Part shown: piece after piece, positions 25,137 to 34,602 of the stretch
Numbering within the stretch: position 1 is the stretch's first letter
Layout of the letters: each line of letters opens with the position of its first letter
Origin: an uncultured Acidimicrobiales bacterium
GTDB taxonomy: Bacteria; Actinomycetota; Acidimicrobiia; Acidimicrobiales; SZUA-35
Assembly (NCBI GenBank): GCA_937997485.1
Contig: CALKTH010000009.1
Location: 1-64,000, forward strand
Length of the DNA stretch: 64,000 bases
Reading direction: 5' to 3'
Program-made: the position numbers and the translations under genes
Notes under the pieces: generated by a model
Databases searched by the model: none
What the model was told of the DNA's origin: nothing
What the model saw: the letters and a program-made list of their open reading frames with translations, nothing else

Positions 25137-26084
25137 CTAGCGGGTGGTTGTTCCCGCCGCCACCACCGTCCACTCGACGATGGCGTCGAACCGGACCTGA
25201 CCCAGCTCGTGTCCGCCCGGATAGTGAAGATTGCGAAGTGCGGACTCGACGCCATAGCTGCGGAAGGTCTCTGCCGCTGCGCCCACGATCGCTGGCGCGT
25301 CCAGGGAGTACTTGTCTTCTGTCCCGGAGACCAACAACACCGGGCGGGGAGCCATGGCTTTCACCAAGTCCTCGATGTCGAAACGAGTCAGGAAGCCGGG
25401 GATCACCTCCGACATCTCAATGCCGGTGCGCTGTTCGATCTTGGTTCGAAACGAGCATGCTGCGCCGCTCGCCGCGGCGAAGCGGACTCGATCATCAACC
25501 GCGGCGTGGAAGAGCACGGTGTTGCCTCCAAAGGAGTGACCGAGCACGCCGACCCGTTGATCGTCCACGCGTTCGTGTGCGACCAGAACCGACAACGCGT
25601 CGGCGGCGTCGGAGAGAACCTTCCGCATCAGGGTGTCGCCCTGAAGCAGTCGGTACGCCAATTGGTTGTAGTGCTGGAGCCAGTCGTCCTCGTGAGGCTC
25701 GGTGCCGGTGACGTTGTGTCGGCGGTCCTCGAACGCGATCGCATCGGGGGCGATCACGACCATTCCTCGACGAGCCAGTTCCGGACCGAACGCCTGCCAC
25801 GCGCTGCCCTCGATGCCTGCGACCTCTGACTTTCCGAGGTGCCATTCAGATCCATGCTGATGATAAACCGCCACACCTGGGCAGGGACCGGGGCAGTGAG
25901 GCTCGAAGAGGTAGGCGGGCACGAGATCTCCGTCGCTGACGATGTACTCGACCCGCTTCAGATCGAAGCCGTCGCGCTTCGCGGTGTCCAGGATCCGCAT
26001 GGTCGGCGGCGGGCCAACGGGAGCGACGAACTCAAGAACATCACCAAGCTCGCGACGTCGCTGTCGCTGTTCCGCTCGAGTCAC
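25137..26084 (-). CDS. Alpha/beta hydrolase of the dienelactone-hydrolase/acetyl-xylan-esterase kind
   Basis: 315 aa from the GTG at 26084; the frame is open to 26153 but that would overlap the GH4 gene. Nucleophile Ser184 in GHSFGG, Asp in the GTEDKY turn near 265, and His in YPGGHELG near 300 form the triad. The large insert (DRRHNVTGTEPHEDDW, 120-135) is typical of bacterial esterases that deacylate carbohydrates or release xenobiotics. It follows the GH4 alpha-galactosidase gene by 40 bases on the same strand and may remove acyl groups from the same glycosides. Confidence 0.82.
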   Translation of the reverse strand: MTRAEQRQRRRELGDVLEFVAPVGPPPTMRILDTAKRDGFDLKRVEYIVSDGDLVPAYLFEPHCPGPCPGVAVYHQHGSEWHLGKSEVAGIEGSAWQAFGPELARRGMVVIAPDAIAFEDRRHNVTGTEPHEDDWLQHYNQLAYRLLQGDTLMRKVLSDAADALSVLVAHERVDDQRVGVLGHSFGGNTVLFHAAVDDRVRFAAASGAACSFRTKIEQRTGIEMSEVIPGFLTRFDIEDLVKAMAPRPVLLVSGTEDKYSLDAPAIVGAAAETFRSYGVESALRNLHYPGGHELGQVRFDAIVEWTVVAAGTTTR

Positions 26085-26124
26085 CAGCTCATCATTGCAC
26101 CTCTTCGTCCGGAGCCTTGGGGAG

Positions 26125-27477
26125 TTACGAAAGCGCCGGCACCATCTCGCCATGCGCTTCGAGCATGGCGTCGACCAGCGCCCAGATCTGCTCCAAGTCG
26201 AGTTCGGCCGCAGTGTGCGGATCGAGCATTGCCGCGTGATAGACGTGCTCGCGTTTGCCGGTGAGGGAGGCCTCGACCGTCAGCGACTGCACGTTCACGT
26301 TGGTCTGCATCAGCGCAGCCAGCTGCGGTGGAAGAGCGCCGATCTTGGTTGGCTGTATGCCGTTGGCGTCGACCACGCACGGAACCTCGACGGAGCAACC
26401 CTGGGGCAGGTTGTCGATGAGTCCCTGGTTCGGCACGTTGCCGTACACAACTCGGGGCTCACCGGTCTCCATCGAATGAATGATGCCGGACCCGTACTCG
26501 TTGCTCCGCACGACATCAATGGCCGAACCGGGCGCCTCCAGCTCCTCACGCATCACCTTCCAGCGATCGATCTGGCGCTCGCACCGTCGTGGATACTCGT
26601 CAAGGGGAACGCCGTAGGTCTCGAGCAAGTCGGTGCGTCCGGCTTTGATGAACCACGGCACGTACTCGGCGAAGTGCTCGCTCGACTCGGTCACGAAGTA
26701 GCCCAGCCGGCGGAACATGTCGTAGCGCACGGCGTCGCTGAGACCCTCGATTCCACCATCAGTTCGCTCTTGGCTTCCCCGCAGCGGCGCCGGCATCGAT
26801 GCAGCGAATTGGCCGAGGTCCGGATACAGGTCAACCAAACCGTCCGGAGTTCGTCGTTGGAAGTCGAGGTAGAAGGCCATGTGGTTGATGCCGGCGCACT
26901 TGTACACAAGTTCGTCGGCAGGGACGCCGAGGTCGCCGGCCAGTTGTTCGGCGGTGTGCTGCACGCTGTGGCACAGGCCGATGGTGCGGATGGAGCTGGC
27001 CCGACTGAGTGCCCACATGTTCATGGCCATGGGGTTGACGTATTGCAGCATCGTGGCGTCGGGGCAGAGCTCTTCCATGTCTCGGGCCATGTCCAACAGC
27101 ACGGGGATGGTTCGCAGCCCACGCATGATGCCGCCAATGCCGAGCGTGTCGGCGATGGTCTGGTCAAGGCCAAAGGACTTCGGCACATCGAAGTCGATGA
27201 CGGTTGACGGCTCGTAGCCACCCACCTGGAACATGGTGATGACGTAGTCGGCTCCGTCAAACGAAGCCCGCCGATCTGTGGTCGCTTCAATGACGGGGTT
27301 GGCCCCGAGTGCAGCTGCGGTCTTGTGGGCCACGATTTCGGAGGTGCGGAGCCGTTCAGCATCAATGTCGTGCAGGCTGATCGTCGCATCAGCGAGTTCC
27401 GGAAAACTCAAGATGTCGCCGAGAAGATTCTTGGCGAAGACAGTGGACCCGGCACCTACGAAACTGATCTTTGGCAT
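26125..27477 (-). CDS. melA: GH4 alpha-galactosidase/alpha-glucosidase, NAD- and Mn-dependent
   Basis: 450 aa. GH4 enzymes cleave alpha-glycosides by oxidation of C3 and need NAD+ and Mn2+. Seen here: Rossmann GAGSTVF (8-14), NPMAMNMWAL (148-157), metal Cys169 in LCHSVQ and His199 in GINHM. The pattern is closest to MelA (melibiase), so intracellular melibiose or raffinose cleavage is likely, but alpha-glucosidases and alpha-galacturonidases share it. It diverges from the 416-aa membrane protein. A CATACT element 6 bases before the ATG may give a leaderless mRNA. Confidence 0.9.
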   Translation of the reverse strand: MPKISFVGAGSTVFAKNLLGDILSFPELADATISLHDIDAERLRTSEIVAHKTAAALGANPVIEATTDRRASFDGADYVITMFQVGGYEPSTVIDFDVPKSFGLDQTIADTLGIGGIMRGLRTIPVLLDMARDMEELCPDATMLQYVNPMAMNMWALSRASSIRTIGLCHSVQHTAEQLAGDLGVPADELVYKCAGINHMAFYLDFQRRTPDGLVDLYPDLGQFAASMPAPLRGSQERTDGGIEGLSDAVRYDMFRRLGYFVTESSEHFAEYVPWFIKAGRTDLLETYGVPLDEYPRRCERQIDRWKVMREELEAPGSAIDVVRSNEYGSGIIHSMETGEPRVVYGNVPNQGLIDNLPQGCSVEVPCVVDANGIQPTKIGALPPQLAALMQTNVNVQSLTVEASLTGKREHVYHAAMLDPHTAAELDLEQIWALVDAMLEAHGEMVPALS

Positions 27478-27483
27478 CGCGCC

Positions 27484-27489
27484 AGTATG
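27484..27489 (-). promoter_or_regulatory. Candidate -10 (CATACT) for the GH4 gene
   Basis: On the minus strand CATACT is followed by GGCGCG and then the ATG, placing the expected transcription start on the start codon. It differs from TATACT at one base, and no -35 is obvious. Confidence 0.35.
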
Positions 27490-27536
27490 ACGGTCCGAGC
27501 CGATGCGAGCGAGTGATGGTGTGCGAGACTGAGCAG

Positions 27537-28787
27537 ATGAACCCAGGGTCTTCCATCGGACGCCCGAGCGGCTCGGAAGACCCGCTGCTCCCCGGTCAGG
27601 GGCGGTCGTCCCAACGGGTTCGCCGGTCTCTCGTCTTCCCTTCGGTCATCGCTGGGCTGGCCGTGGTCACCTTCGCCTGGCTGCTGACGCGATCCCCCGC
27701 CTCCACTGAGATCGCTGCTCCCCCCACCACCGCCGCCGCCACCACAACCGAGCTCGAACTCGAACCTGGGGTGGATCCACCCGATGCTGACGAGCGAGGA
27801 AGCTTCCGGCTGCTCGGAGCGGCCAGAGACCCTGGTCGGCGAGTCGCCTTCATGCAGCTCTCCCTCAACCGGTCTCGACCGATTGACACGAATGTGCACA
27901 TCGTCGATGACGGCGACCTCCGTTCGATCGAGCTCAGCGAGTCGCTCCAGGCGTTGGGGCGCATCGACAACGGCATGGAGCACGCGGGCGAGATCCGGGC
28001 CTACATCCTGACCCTCGAGCACGGCGTGCTGTTCACGAATCGAGGACGGGTCAGTCACCAGCAAGTGTTGACCGGGGCGGAGCCCACCGACCTTGGCCGT
28101 GGTTTCAGCTTCTTCCGAGGTCCTGATACGTCGAGTGCTTGGATCCTCGGCTCCGCCGAACGATCGGCCCGCTTGGTCAGCATCAGCGAGACGGGCGAGG
28201 TGGTGGAGCTGCGGCAGCTCGATCTCGGCGACCTTGGGCGCCCCGTGGACGCCGTCGGCGACCGGTTGATTCTCGGGCTGCTCGGCACCGACCCAGACAA
28301 CGGCTTCGGTGTCTCCGCCCCCGATGGCTATGCACCGATCACCGAGACGCAAGGCCTCACCTATCTCGGGGCAGGTGCCGACGTGGTGGTGTTTGGCGAC
28401 GGAGACGAGCTCCTCCTCAAGTCGTTGTCCGATCCGACAAGGCCGGGGCGCAGAGTCACCGTCAGTTCGCCATCGCTTCACCGAACTCGGGTGTCTCCTG
28501 ACGGCCGCCTGCTCGTGGCCTCGGTTGTCACGGACCTGACCGAGCCCAACCGACTCGTCATCTTCGATCTGGAAACCGGGCAGGAGCTTGACCGGGTGTC
28601 GTCCGCAGTTGAGATCGCGTTCCGGTGGAGCTCACCCACGAGCGTGGTGTACCTCCGCCCGGATTGGCCAGAGGTAGACCTGGTCGAGCGGGAGATCGAC
28701 ACCGGGATCGACCGCAACCTCGTGCACTTTGATGACCTCTCGTGGTGGTTCTCTGTGTTACCGCGAGACGGCGACACCGGCAGCTGA
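27537..28787 (+). CDS. Membrane-anchored protein of unknown function, propeller-like
   Basis: 416 aa from ATG 27537; two earlier starts (27471, 27516) overlap the promoter of the divergent GH4 gene. The layout is a basic head, one membrane helix (about 29-47), a TTAAATTTE linker, then repeats of hydrophobic strands ending in D-x-x-T-G-Q (for example FDLETGQELDRV near 348) typical of a beta-propeller outside the cell. No active-site motif was seen. It shares its design with the 366-aa protein at the left edge of the window. Confidence 0.75.
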   Translation: MNPGSSIGRPSGSEDPLLPGQGRSSQRVRRSLVFPSVIAGLAVVTFAWLLTRSPASTEIAAPPTTAAATTTELELEPGVDPPDADERGSFRLLGAARDPGRRVAFMQLSLNRSRPIDTNVHIVDDGDLRSIELSESLQALGRIDNGMEHAGEIRAYILTLEHGVLFTNRGRVSHQQVLTGAEPTDLGRGFSFFRGPDTSSAWILGSAERSARLVSISETGEVVELRQLDLGDLGRPVDAVGDRLILGLLGTDPDNGFGVSAPDGYAPITETQGLTYLGAGADVVVFGDGDELLLKSLSDPTRPGRRVTVSSPSLHRTRVSPDGRLLVASVVTDLTEPNRLVIFDLETGQELDRVSSAVEIAFRWSSPTSVVYLRPDWPEVDLVEREIDTGIDRNLVHFDDLSWWFSVLPRDGDTGS

Positions 28788-28864
28788 TCGTCTCGCCTCG
28801 GTCTCACGAACGAAGACCAAGGCGGTGCCATCACCCAAGACCCGTGTGCCTACGCTTGGCCGCC

Positions 28865-30655
28865 ATGCGCCGCACTGTCCTGTTGCCCGTCCTCGCAATC
28901 GCTGTCCTCGCCGGTGGCGTGGCCGTGGTGACCCTGCGTTCCGGCGGGTCCTGCGAACCGGAAACATCCGTCGTTCGAACCTGGAACGAGGAGGTCTTGA
29001 ATGCCATCCGACGAGACTTCCCCGCACCGACCGTTCATTCGCGGAACCTCTACCACCTGTCCGCTCTTTCTTGGGACATTTGGGCCGCCTATGACGACGC
29101 TGCGACCGGCGTATTCGTTCAGGCCGACCGGGGCGCCGGACTGTCACCCGAGCAGATCGCGGACGAGCGAAATGAGGCGATCGCGTACGCTTCGCATCGT
29201 CTGTTGAGTCGTCGCTACGAATCATCGGTCGGCCGAGACGAATCGTTGGCCTCCTTCAATGCTGCCCTGGAGGCGATGTGCCTCGATGCGCCCGACGAGG
29301 TCGATGCTGCATCAGACAGCGCGGCGGCCTTCGGTTTGTCACTCGCTGATCAGCTTCTGGACGGGCAACGGCGCGACGGCTCGCTCGAAGCGGCGGGGTA
29401 CGTCGACCTGAGCTACGCGTCCGTCAACCTCCCGTTGCCCGTCAGCCAGTCCGGTACCGAGATGGCAGACCCAAACCGCTGGCAGCCATTGTCGCTCGCC
29501 GAGCAGGTCACGCAGAACGGGCAGGTTCTGCCGGCTGGGGTGCAAGAGTTCATTGGACCGAACTGGGGTTTCGTCACGCCCTTTGCCCTCGAACCAGACC
29601 CCGTCAATGGCCTTCCACTCGACCCCGGCCCACCACCACTCTTGGGGGTCGACAATGAAGCGTTCGCTGAAGCGGCAGCCGACGTCGTGTGGTACTCGTC
29701 CATTCTCGACCCCCTCAACAGCACGACGATCGACATCAGCCCAGCCATCAGGGGCAACCGGCCGTTGGGCGTCTACGAGTCGGCCGGGCATGATCTCAAC
29801 CCGGTCACGGGCGAGCCCTACGAAGCGAATCCGGTGCTCGAAGCGGACTACGCACGAGTCGTGGCAGAGTTCTGGGCCGACGGTCCCGACTCCGAGACCC
29901 CGCCAGGCCACTGGAACACGTTGGCCAACGAGGTAAGTGACGCTCTGGCCCCAGATGGACTGCAGATCGACGGCGAGGTGGTCGGCCGGTTGGAATGGGA
30001 CGTCAAGCTCGCACTGATGTTGAACGGCGGCCTGCACGATGGAGCGATCGCCGCGTGGGGGGCCAAAGCTCGCTACGACTACGCCCGACCGATCTCGATG
30101 ATTCGCTACCTCGGCATGCGAGGCGAGCTTCCCGAGCGGCCGGGGGTCATCGAAACCATCACTGAGGCATCAACGGGCCCCGACGGAGCACACGCCGGCT
30201 TGGCGGACTACGTGGGTGAGCAGGCCGTCTTCGCTTGGACCGGCCAGCCGTTGAATCCGGACGCACAGATCGGCCGAGTGGCCTGGCGACGGGCCGCCGA
30301 CTGGGTTCCCTACCAGCGCGCCAGCTTCGTGAGTCCGGCGTTCGCCGCCTACGTGAGCGGGCACAGCGTCTTCAGCCGTGTGGCCGCTGATGTGCTCACT
30401 GACTTCACCGGCTCGGCGTTCTTCCCTGGCGGAATGGGCACGCACACCGTGGAGCCCGGTGGCCTCATCCACGAAGCCGGGCCCAGCGACACCGTCACAC
30501 TCCAGTGGGCCACCTACCAGGATGCGTCCGACGAGGCAGGCGAATCGCGCTTGTTCGGCGGCATCCATGTCTGGGCCGATGATCTGCGGGGGCGCGAGAT
30601 GGGAGCGGAAGTCGCCGTCCTCGCCGTGGCCAAGGCCAACGACCTCTTCGGCTGA
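28865..30655 (+). CDS. Vanadium-dependent haloperoxidase-like (PAP2 fold) protein
   Basis: 596 aa from ATG 28865; the frame remains open upstream to 28742 inside the previous gene. An N-terminal signal or anchor (residues 2-22) suggests secretion. The family's vanadate/phosphate pocket is visible as YDYARPIS (404-411, key Arg) and SGHSVFSRV (His500). Bacterial relatives may be haloperoxidases or acid phosphatases; the fold cannot separate these by eye. It stands alone between two sugar loci, convergent with the GH36 gene 16 bases away. Confidence 0.85.
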   Translation: MRRTVLLPVLAIAVLAGGVAVVTLRSGGSCEPETSVVRTWNEEVLNAIRRDFPAPTVHSRNLYHLSALSWDIWAAYDDAATGVFVQADRGAGLSPEQIADERNEAIAYASHRLLSRRYESSVGRDESLASFNAALEAMCLDAPDEVDAASDSAAAFGLSLADQLLDGQRRDGSLEAAGYVDLSYASVNLPLPVSQSGTEMADPNRWQPLSLAEQVTQNGQVLPAGVQEFIGPNWGFVTPFALEPDPVNGLPLDPGPPPLLGVDNEAFAEAAADVVWYSSILDPLNSTTIDISPAIRGNRPLGVYESAGHDLNPVTGEPYEANPVLEADYARVVAEFWADGPDSETPPGHWNTLANEVSDALAPDGLQIDGEVVGRLEWDVKLALMLNGGLHDGAIAAWGAKARYDYARPISMIRYLGMRGELPERPGVIETITEASTGPDGAHAGLADYVGEQAVFAWTGQPLNPDAQIGRVAWRRAADWVPYQRASFVSPAFAAYVSGHSVFSRVAADVLTDFTGSAFFPGGMGTHTVEPGGLIHEAGPSDTVTLQWATYQDASDEAGESRLFGGIHVWADDLRGREMGAEVAVLAVAKANDLFG

Positions 30656-30671
30656 CGAACTCGCCCCTCTG

Positions 30672-32798
30672 CTACTCCGCCTCCGTGAGGTGGAACAGAA
30701 GCGCGCTCTCGGGGTCGAGTACCGGCGGTTGGATGCCGACCTTCATCAACGCACGTCCGCTGAGGACGACACTTCCGTTGGCCATCCATGCCGGCTGTGT
30801 CCGACCGAAGTCGCCCGAGCGGCCGGGAAGCGCAAGAATCTGCGCCCGGTACTTCCGGTCCGGATCGAGGTAGGCGAACTGGACGGGATCCGGCACCGAC
30901 GATCGCGCCGTGGTGACGCGGGCGTAAACGAACAGCGCCTCCACTTTGTCACGAGACACCACGCCTTGGGTCATGGTTGCTTCATCGTGGGAGTCGAGCC
31001 GAACCATGTCGCCACCGTGGATGAGCGGCCGAAACTTCTTGTGCAGTCGGACAAGTTCGGCCACCTGGGCTCGCTCGTCGTCGGTTGCCGTGAGGAGGTT
31101 CCACTCGATGCCGAGGTGGCCCATGAACGCGATCGCTCCCCGGAAGCCGAGGTCGTGCGTGCGTCGGGTGGTATGAGAGACGTGGGGACCGACGTGAGCG
31201 CCCATGAGCTCCGGTGGAAACAACATCGAAAAGCCCCGCTGAATACGCTGCCGTTCGAGGGCATCGTTGCAGTCGGAGGTCCAGATTCGCCGGGTGTGGC
31301 GCAGGATCTCGAAGTCAGCCCGGCCACCGCCTGAGCTACAGCTCTCGATCTCGACGTCCGGATGTTTCGTGGTGAGCTCTTCGAGCAATCGGTACAGGGC
31401 CAGCGTCTGGGCTCGCGTTCCCGGCCGGCCGTCGTGCACGGGCTGCACGTGATCCCGGTTCATGTCCCACTTCACATAGCCGATATCGAGGGACGTGAGC
31501 AGGCCGTCGAGCTTTTCGAAGATGTAGGCGTACGCATCCGGATGAGCGAGGTTCAAAACCAGCTGGTTCCGACCGAGCACGAGCTCGTATGCCGGGTCGG
31601 CGAGAACCCATTCCGGGTGGTTGCGATAGAGGTCGGAGTCGGGGTTGACCATTTCCGGCTCCACCCACAAGCCGAACTCCAAGCCGAGGCCGGTCACGTG
31701 GTCGACGAGCGGCTCGAGCCCGTCTGGATACTTGGTCGCATCAACCCACCAGTCTCCGAGACCGGCGTTGTCGTTGTCTCGACGATGGAACCATCCGTCG
31801 TCGAGCACGAATCGCTCCGCACCGACTTCGGCAGCGACGTCTGCCAGCCGCTTGAGCGTGGGCAGATCATGATCGAAGTAGACGGCCTCCCACGTATTGA
31901 GGAGCACCTTCCGTGGGCTGTCGAGCGTGGGGTGCCCCTCGCGGGCTCTCAGATAGTCGTGGAAGCGACGCGACACCGAACCCAGGCCAGTGGCGGCATA
32001 TGCCCCGTACAACCAGGGTGCTGTGATTGTCTCGCCCGGATCGAGCGACACCTCGCCGGCGAAGAGAAGTTCGCCAGCTTGGAGATAGCGGCGGCCGTCG
32101 GACAGCCGTTCGGCCACGAGCCGCGAGTTTCCGCTCCAGCCGAGGTGGAAGCCATAGACCTCGCCGTGGTTCTCGTCGAACCCACTCGATCCGGCGAACA
32201 GGACAGCGACGTGGTCATGAGAACTCCGACCGCGACGGTTTTCGTTGATGATGGCGCCCGCTTCCCACTCGGTGCGGCGGGGGTGGAACTCATCGCACCA
32301 GCGCCCGGAGAAGTCGAGGATCTCGTCGACTTGGGTGGGCAGCGGAAGCGAGAGCGACAGGCGGCTGAGGCTGTAGTCGGTGTTGCCGGCGTTGGTCAGT
32401 GAGGCGCGAGCGGCCAGCACGTCGCGATCCGACGGAAGCCAGAGCTCGACCATGTAGGACAGCGCCGCCACCTCGTCCTCGCAGAACAAACGGACCAGGC
32501 CGTCTTCCAGCTCCGGCGGCTTGGATTCGGTGAAGCGAGGAGCCCAACCGGAGCCGTCAGCTCGCGAGCCCTTGATACCAGGTGACCCGAAGAAGCCGCT
32601 GCCCAGCTCTGGGATCAGCGCGACGGGCGCCTCCACATCGATGGTGGCGTGCGGGAGGGGTCGACCCAACGCCGCTGCGATCTCGTTTGGGTCGTCGTCG
32701 GGCAGGCTCGGGCCCCAGTACACGACGCAGGGTGGACCTTCGCCATGCGAAACAACCACGCTGCACGTGAGACCGTGCATCATCAGGAATTCAGTCAC
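30672..32798 (-). CDS. GH36 alpha-galactosidase
   Basis: 708 aa, GTG start with AAGGA eight bases upstream. The N-terminal beta-supersandwich spans about residues 1-290 and the (beta/alpha)8 barrel follows. Catalytic nucleophile Asp445 in VKWDMNRDH, acid/base Asp509 in TSDCND, and the substrate loop ESCSSGGGR (485-493) all match GH36 enzymes that release galactose from raffinose, stachyose or melibiose. No signal peptide is present, so it acts inside the cell on imported sugar. It is the last gene of the five-gene operon running from 37975. Confidence 0.95.
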   Translation of the reverse strand: MTEFLMMHGLTCSVVVSHGEGPPCVVYWGPSLPDDDPNEIAAALGRPLPHATIDVEAPVALIPELGSGFFGSPGIKGSRADGSGWAPRFTESKPPELEDGLVRLFCEDEVAALSYMVELWLPSDRDVLAARASLTNAGNTDYSLSRLSLSLPLPTQVDEILDFSGRWCDEFHPRRTEWEAGAIINENRRGRSSHDHVAVLFAGSSGFDENHGEVYGFHLGWSGNSRLVAERLSDGRRYLQAGELLFAGEVSLDPGETITAPWLYGAYAATGLGSVSRRFHDYLRAREGHPTLDSPRKVLLNTWEAVYFDHDLPTLKRLADVAAEVGAERFVLDDGWFHRRDNDNAGLGDWWVDATKYPDGLEPLVDHVTGLGLEFGLWVEPEMVNPDSDLYRNHPEWVLADPAYELVLGRNQLVLNLAHPDAYAYIFEKLDGLLTSLDIGYVKWDMNRDHVQPVHDGRPGTRAQTLALYRLLEELTTKHPDVEIESCSSGGGRADFEILRHTRRIWTSDCNDALERQRIQRGFSMLFPPELMGAHVGPHVSHTTRRTHDLGFRGAIAFMGHLGIEWNLLTATDDERAQVAELVRLHKKFRPLIHGGDMVRLDSHDEATMTQGVVSRDKVEALFVYARVTTARSSVPDPVQFAYLDPDRKYRAQILALPGRSGDFGRTQPAWMANGSVVLSGRALMKVGIQPPVLDPESALLFHLTEAE

Positions 32799-32808
32799 CG
32801 AGTTTCCT

Positions 32809-34545
32809 TCAGGAGGGAGGGGACGTCCGGGTGAACGTCACGTATTGATCCATTGACACGCTCTGAGCGTCCGATCGTTGACCGTCCGGCCAGAGCACAC
32901 GCACGGTGACGGACTCGCCGCCATCCAGTCCTGCATCCCGGACCCCGAAGTGGGCCTGGAGCGGACCACCCGAGAGGTAGCCCCGAGAAGCGTCGATGGT
33001 ACGGGTCTGGATGCCGTCCGCCGTCTCGACTCGAACAATTGCCCCGATGCCGTCGCGGTTGGCTGAGCCCGGCCACTCGAGGTCCACGATCAAGTGCCGA
33101 CCTTCACAGATTTGGTTCTCGTACAGCCGGGTGGGCTCGTCCAGATTGTTGATGACGATGTCGAGATCGCCATCACCGTCCATGTCGCCCATGACCATGC
33201 CCCGGCCACCGGCATCGTCGGCCAGATTCCACTCCGGAGCCGCCACCATCGACCCGTCCCCAGTGTTGCGGAAGGCCTGATTGGGCTCGACGAGTCGAGC
33301 GTCGGGGAGGAAGTCGAACAGAAGGTCAGACCGCATGCCGTTGACGACGTGCAGGTCGAGGAATCCATCGGCATCGAGGTCGCCGAAGATTCCGCTCCAT
33401 GACCAGCCGGTGGCATTCACGCCCGCCTCCGGGCCAACACTCACGAATCCGTTGTCGCCGGCGGTGAGCAGCACGTTCTCCGGTGTCTGGACGTCGTCCG
33501 GGATGGGCATTGCTTCCATGTCCTGGGTAACGAATCGGTAGCGCTCCCTGGTTTCAGCATCGTTGCTCATGGGCCGCATGTCTGTGGAGAACAGATCGAG
33601 ATCACCGTCGTTGTCGATGTCGCCGGCGTCAAGACTCATGGTGGAGAACGACGTTGTGGGAAGTTCTTCGGACCGGAGCCAGCCGCCGTCATTGTCGAAC
33701 CAGAGACCGTCGGGCGTGGCGAGATCGTTGCCAACGACGATGTCGGTTCGGTAGTCACCATTCATGTCGACCAGTCGCACGGCAAGGGCTTGGGCCTCCG
33801 CCGCGATGCGGGTGTCGAGGTACGCGTCCGCCTCCCGTTCGTAGACGATCACACCGGTATCGCTGCCGAGCATCGGACTATTGCGGATCTGAGTGATCTC
33901 GGCGTTGTAGGAACCGGCAACGAGATCTAGATCACCGTCGCCACCCAGGTCTCCCCACGCCATGGAGTAGGTGATGGCCCGCACGCCAGGGAGCACACCT
34001 CGTTCGAAGGCGGGGTCGCCGTTGCCATCCAACCCGCCTCGCTCGAGAAAGACCGGAACCCCAATGCCAGTGGAGAGGACGACATCGCGATCCCCGTCGC
34101 CTTCGACGTCGATGATGGCGACGTGTCGAAACCGCCCTTCGACCAAGGGCAGCGGCGTGAACACCAGATCGCCGTCGTTGCGGAGCAACGTACTGAAGCC
34201 GCTCAGGTTCGCAGCCACGAGATCGAGATCGCCGTCATCGTCGAGGTCACCAGCGGCGATGCCCGAGCCGGTGCCATCAAAGGTCGAGGCGGTATCACCC
34301 GGCCCGTCGGTGACATGGGCCAGATCGTGGGCCACGAAGCTGCCCGGGGCCTCGGCGCATCGCTGCGGCCCGAGGGGCGAGGTCGCCAACGTGGCCATGG
34401 CATCAGGCCCCACCGGCAGCAGGGGTACCGCGCCGTCGGATGATGCCGACGACCCGCAGGCGGATGCGGCAAGCAACAGGCTCGCCAAAACTACGAACGA
34501 GCGAGCCGTACGACCGGCAGATGAACCTGTGTGGTTGATCTGCAT
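32809..34545 (-). CDS. Lipoprotein with seven FG-GAP repeats and ASPIC/UnbV domain (CRTAC1-like)
   Basis: 578 aa from ATG 34545; GTG at 34557 is an alternative. A lipoprotein signal ends with LLLAASAC. Seven D-x-D-x-D-G-x-x-D calcium-type repeats follow (for example DLDDDGDLDL, DVEGDGDRDV, DMNGDYRTDI, DMDGDGDLDI), as expected for one seven-bladed propeller. The C-terminal ASPIC/UnbV domain carries GAIVRVETADG and the ARGYLSGG-like motif DASRGYLSGG. CRTAC1 proteins bind calcium and ligands at surfaces. It lies inside the galactoside importer operon, between the binding-protein and GH36 genes, which is unusual. A role in capture of galactosides at the cell surface is inferred. Confidence 0.85.
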   Translation of the reverse strand: MQINHTGSSAGRTARSFVVLASLLLAASACGSSASSDGAVPLLPVGPDAMATLATSPLGPQRCAEAPGSFVAHDLAHVTDGPGDTASTFDGTGSGIAAGDLDDDGDLDLVAANLSGFSTLLRNDGDLVFTPLPLVEGRFRHVAIIDVEGDGDRDVVLSTGIGVPVFLERGGLDGNGDPAFERGVLPGVRAITYSMAWGDLGGDGDLDLVAGSYNAEITQIRNSPMLGSDTGVIVYEREADAYLDTRIAAEAQALAVRLVDMNGDYRTDIVVGNDLATPDGLWFDNDGGWLRSEELPTTSFSTMSLDAGDIDNDGDLDLFSTDMRPMSNDAETRERYRFVTQDMEAMPIPDDVQTPENVLLTAGDNGFVSVGPEAGVNATGWSWSGIFGDLDADGFLDLHVVNGMRSDLLFDFLPDARLVEPNQAFRNTGDGSMVAAPEWNLADDAGGRGMVMGDMDGDGDLDIVINNLDEPTRLYENQICEGRHLIVDLEWPGSANRDGIGAIVRVETADGIQTRTIDASRGYLSGGPLQAHFGVRDAGLDGGESVTVRVLWPDGQRSDAQSVSMDQYVTFTRTSPPS

Positions 34546-34574
34546 GTGTGGTCGCACAGCCCGCTCGTTCCAAA

Positions 34575-34594
34575 CCAGCAGCCTCAGCTGCTGG
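34575..34594 (-). other. RNA hairpin after second binding-protein gene
   Basis: CCAGCAGC and GCTGCTGG form a perfect 8-bp stem around a four-base loop, 9 bases past the binding-protein stop on the transcribed strand, followed by TTTGG. It is placed like the larger hairpin at 22734-22788 in the first importer operon, and may protect or partly terminate the mRNA. Confidence 0.7.
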
Positions 34595-34602
34595 CCTCAG
34601 AA

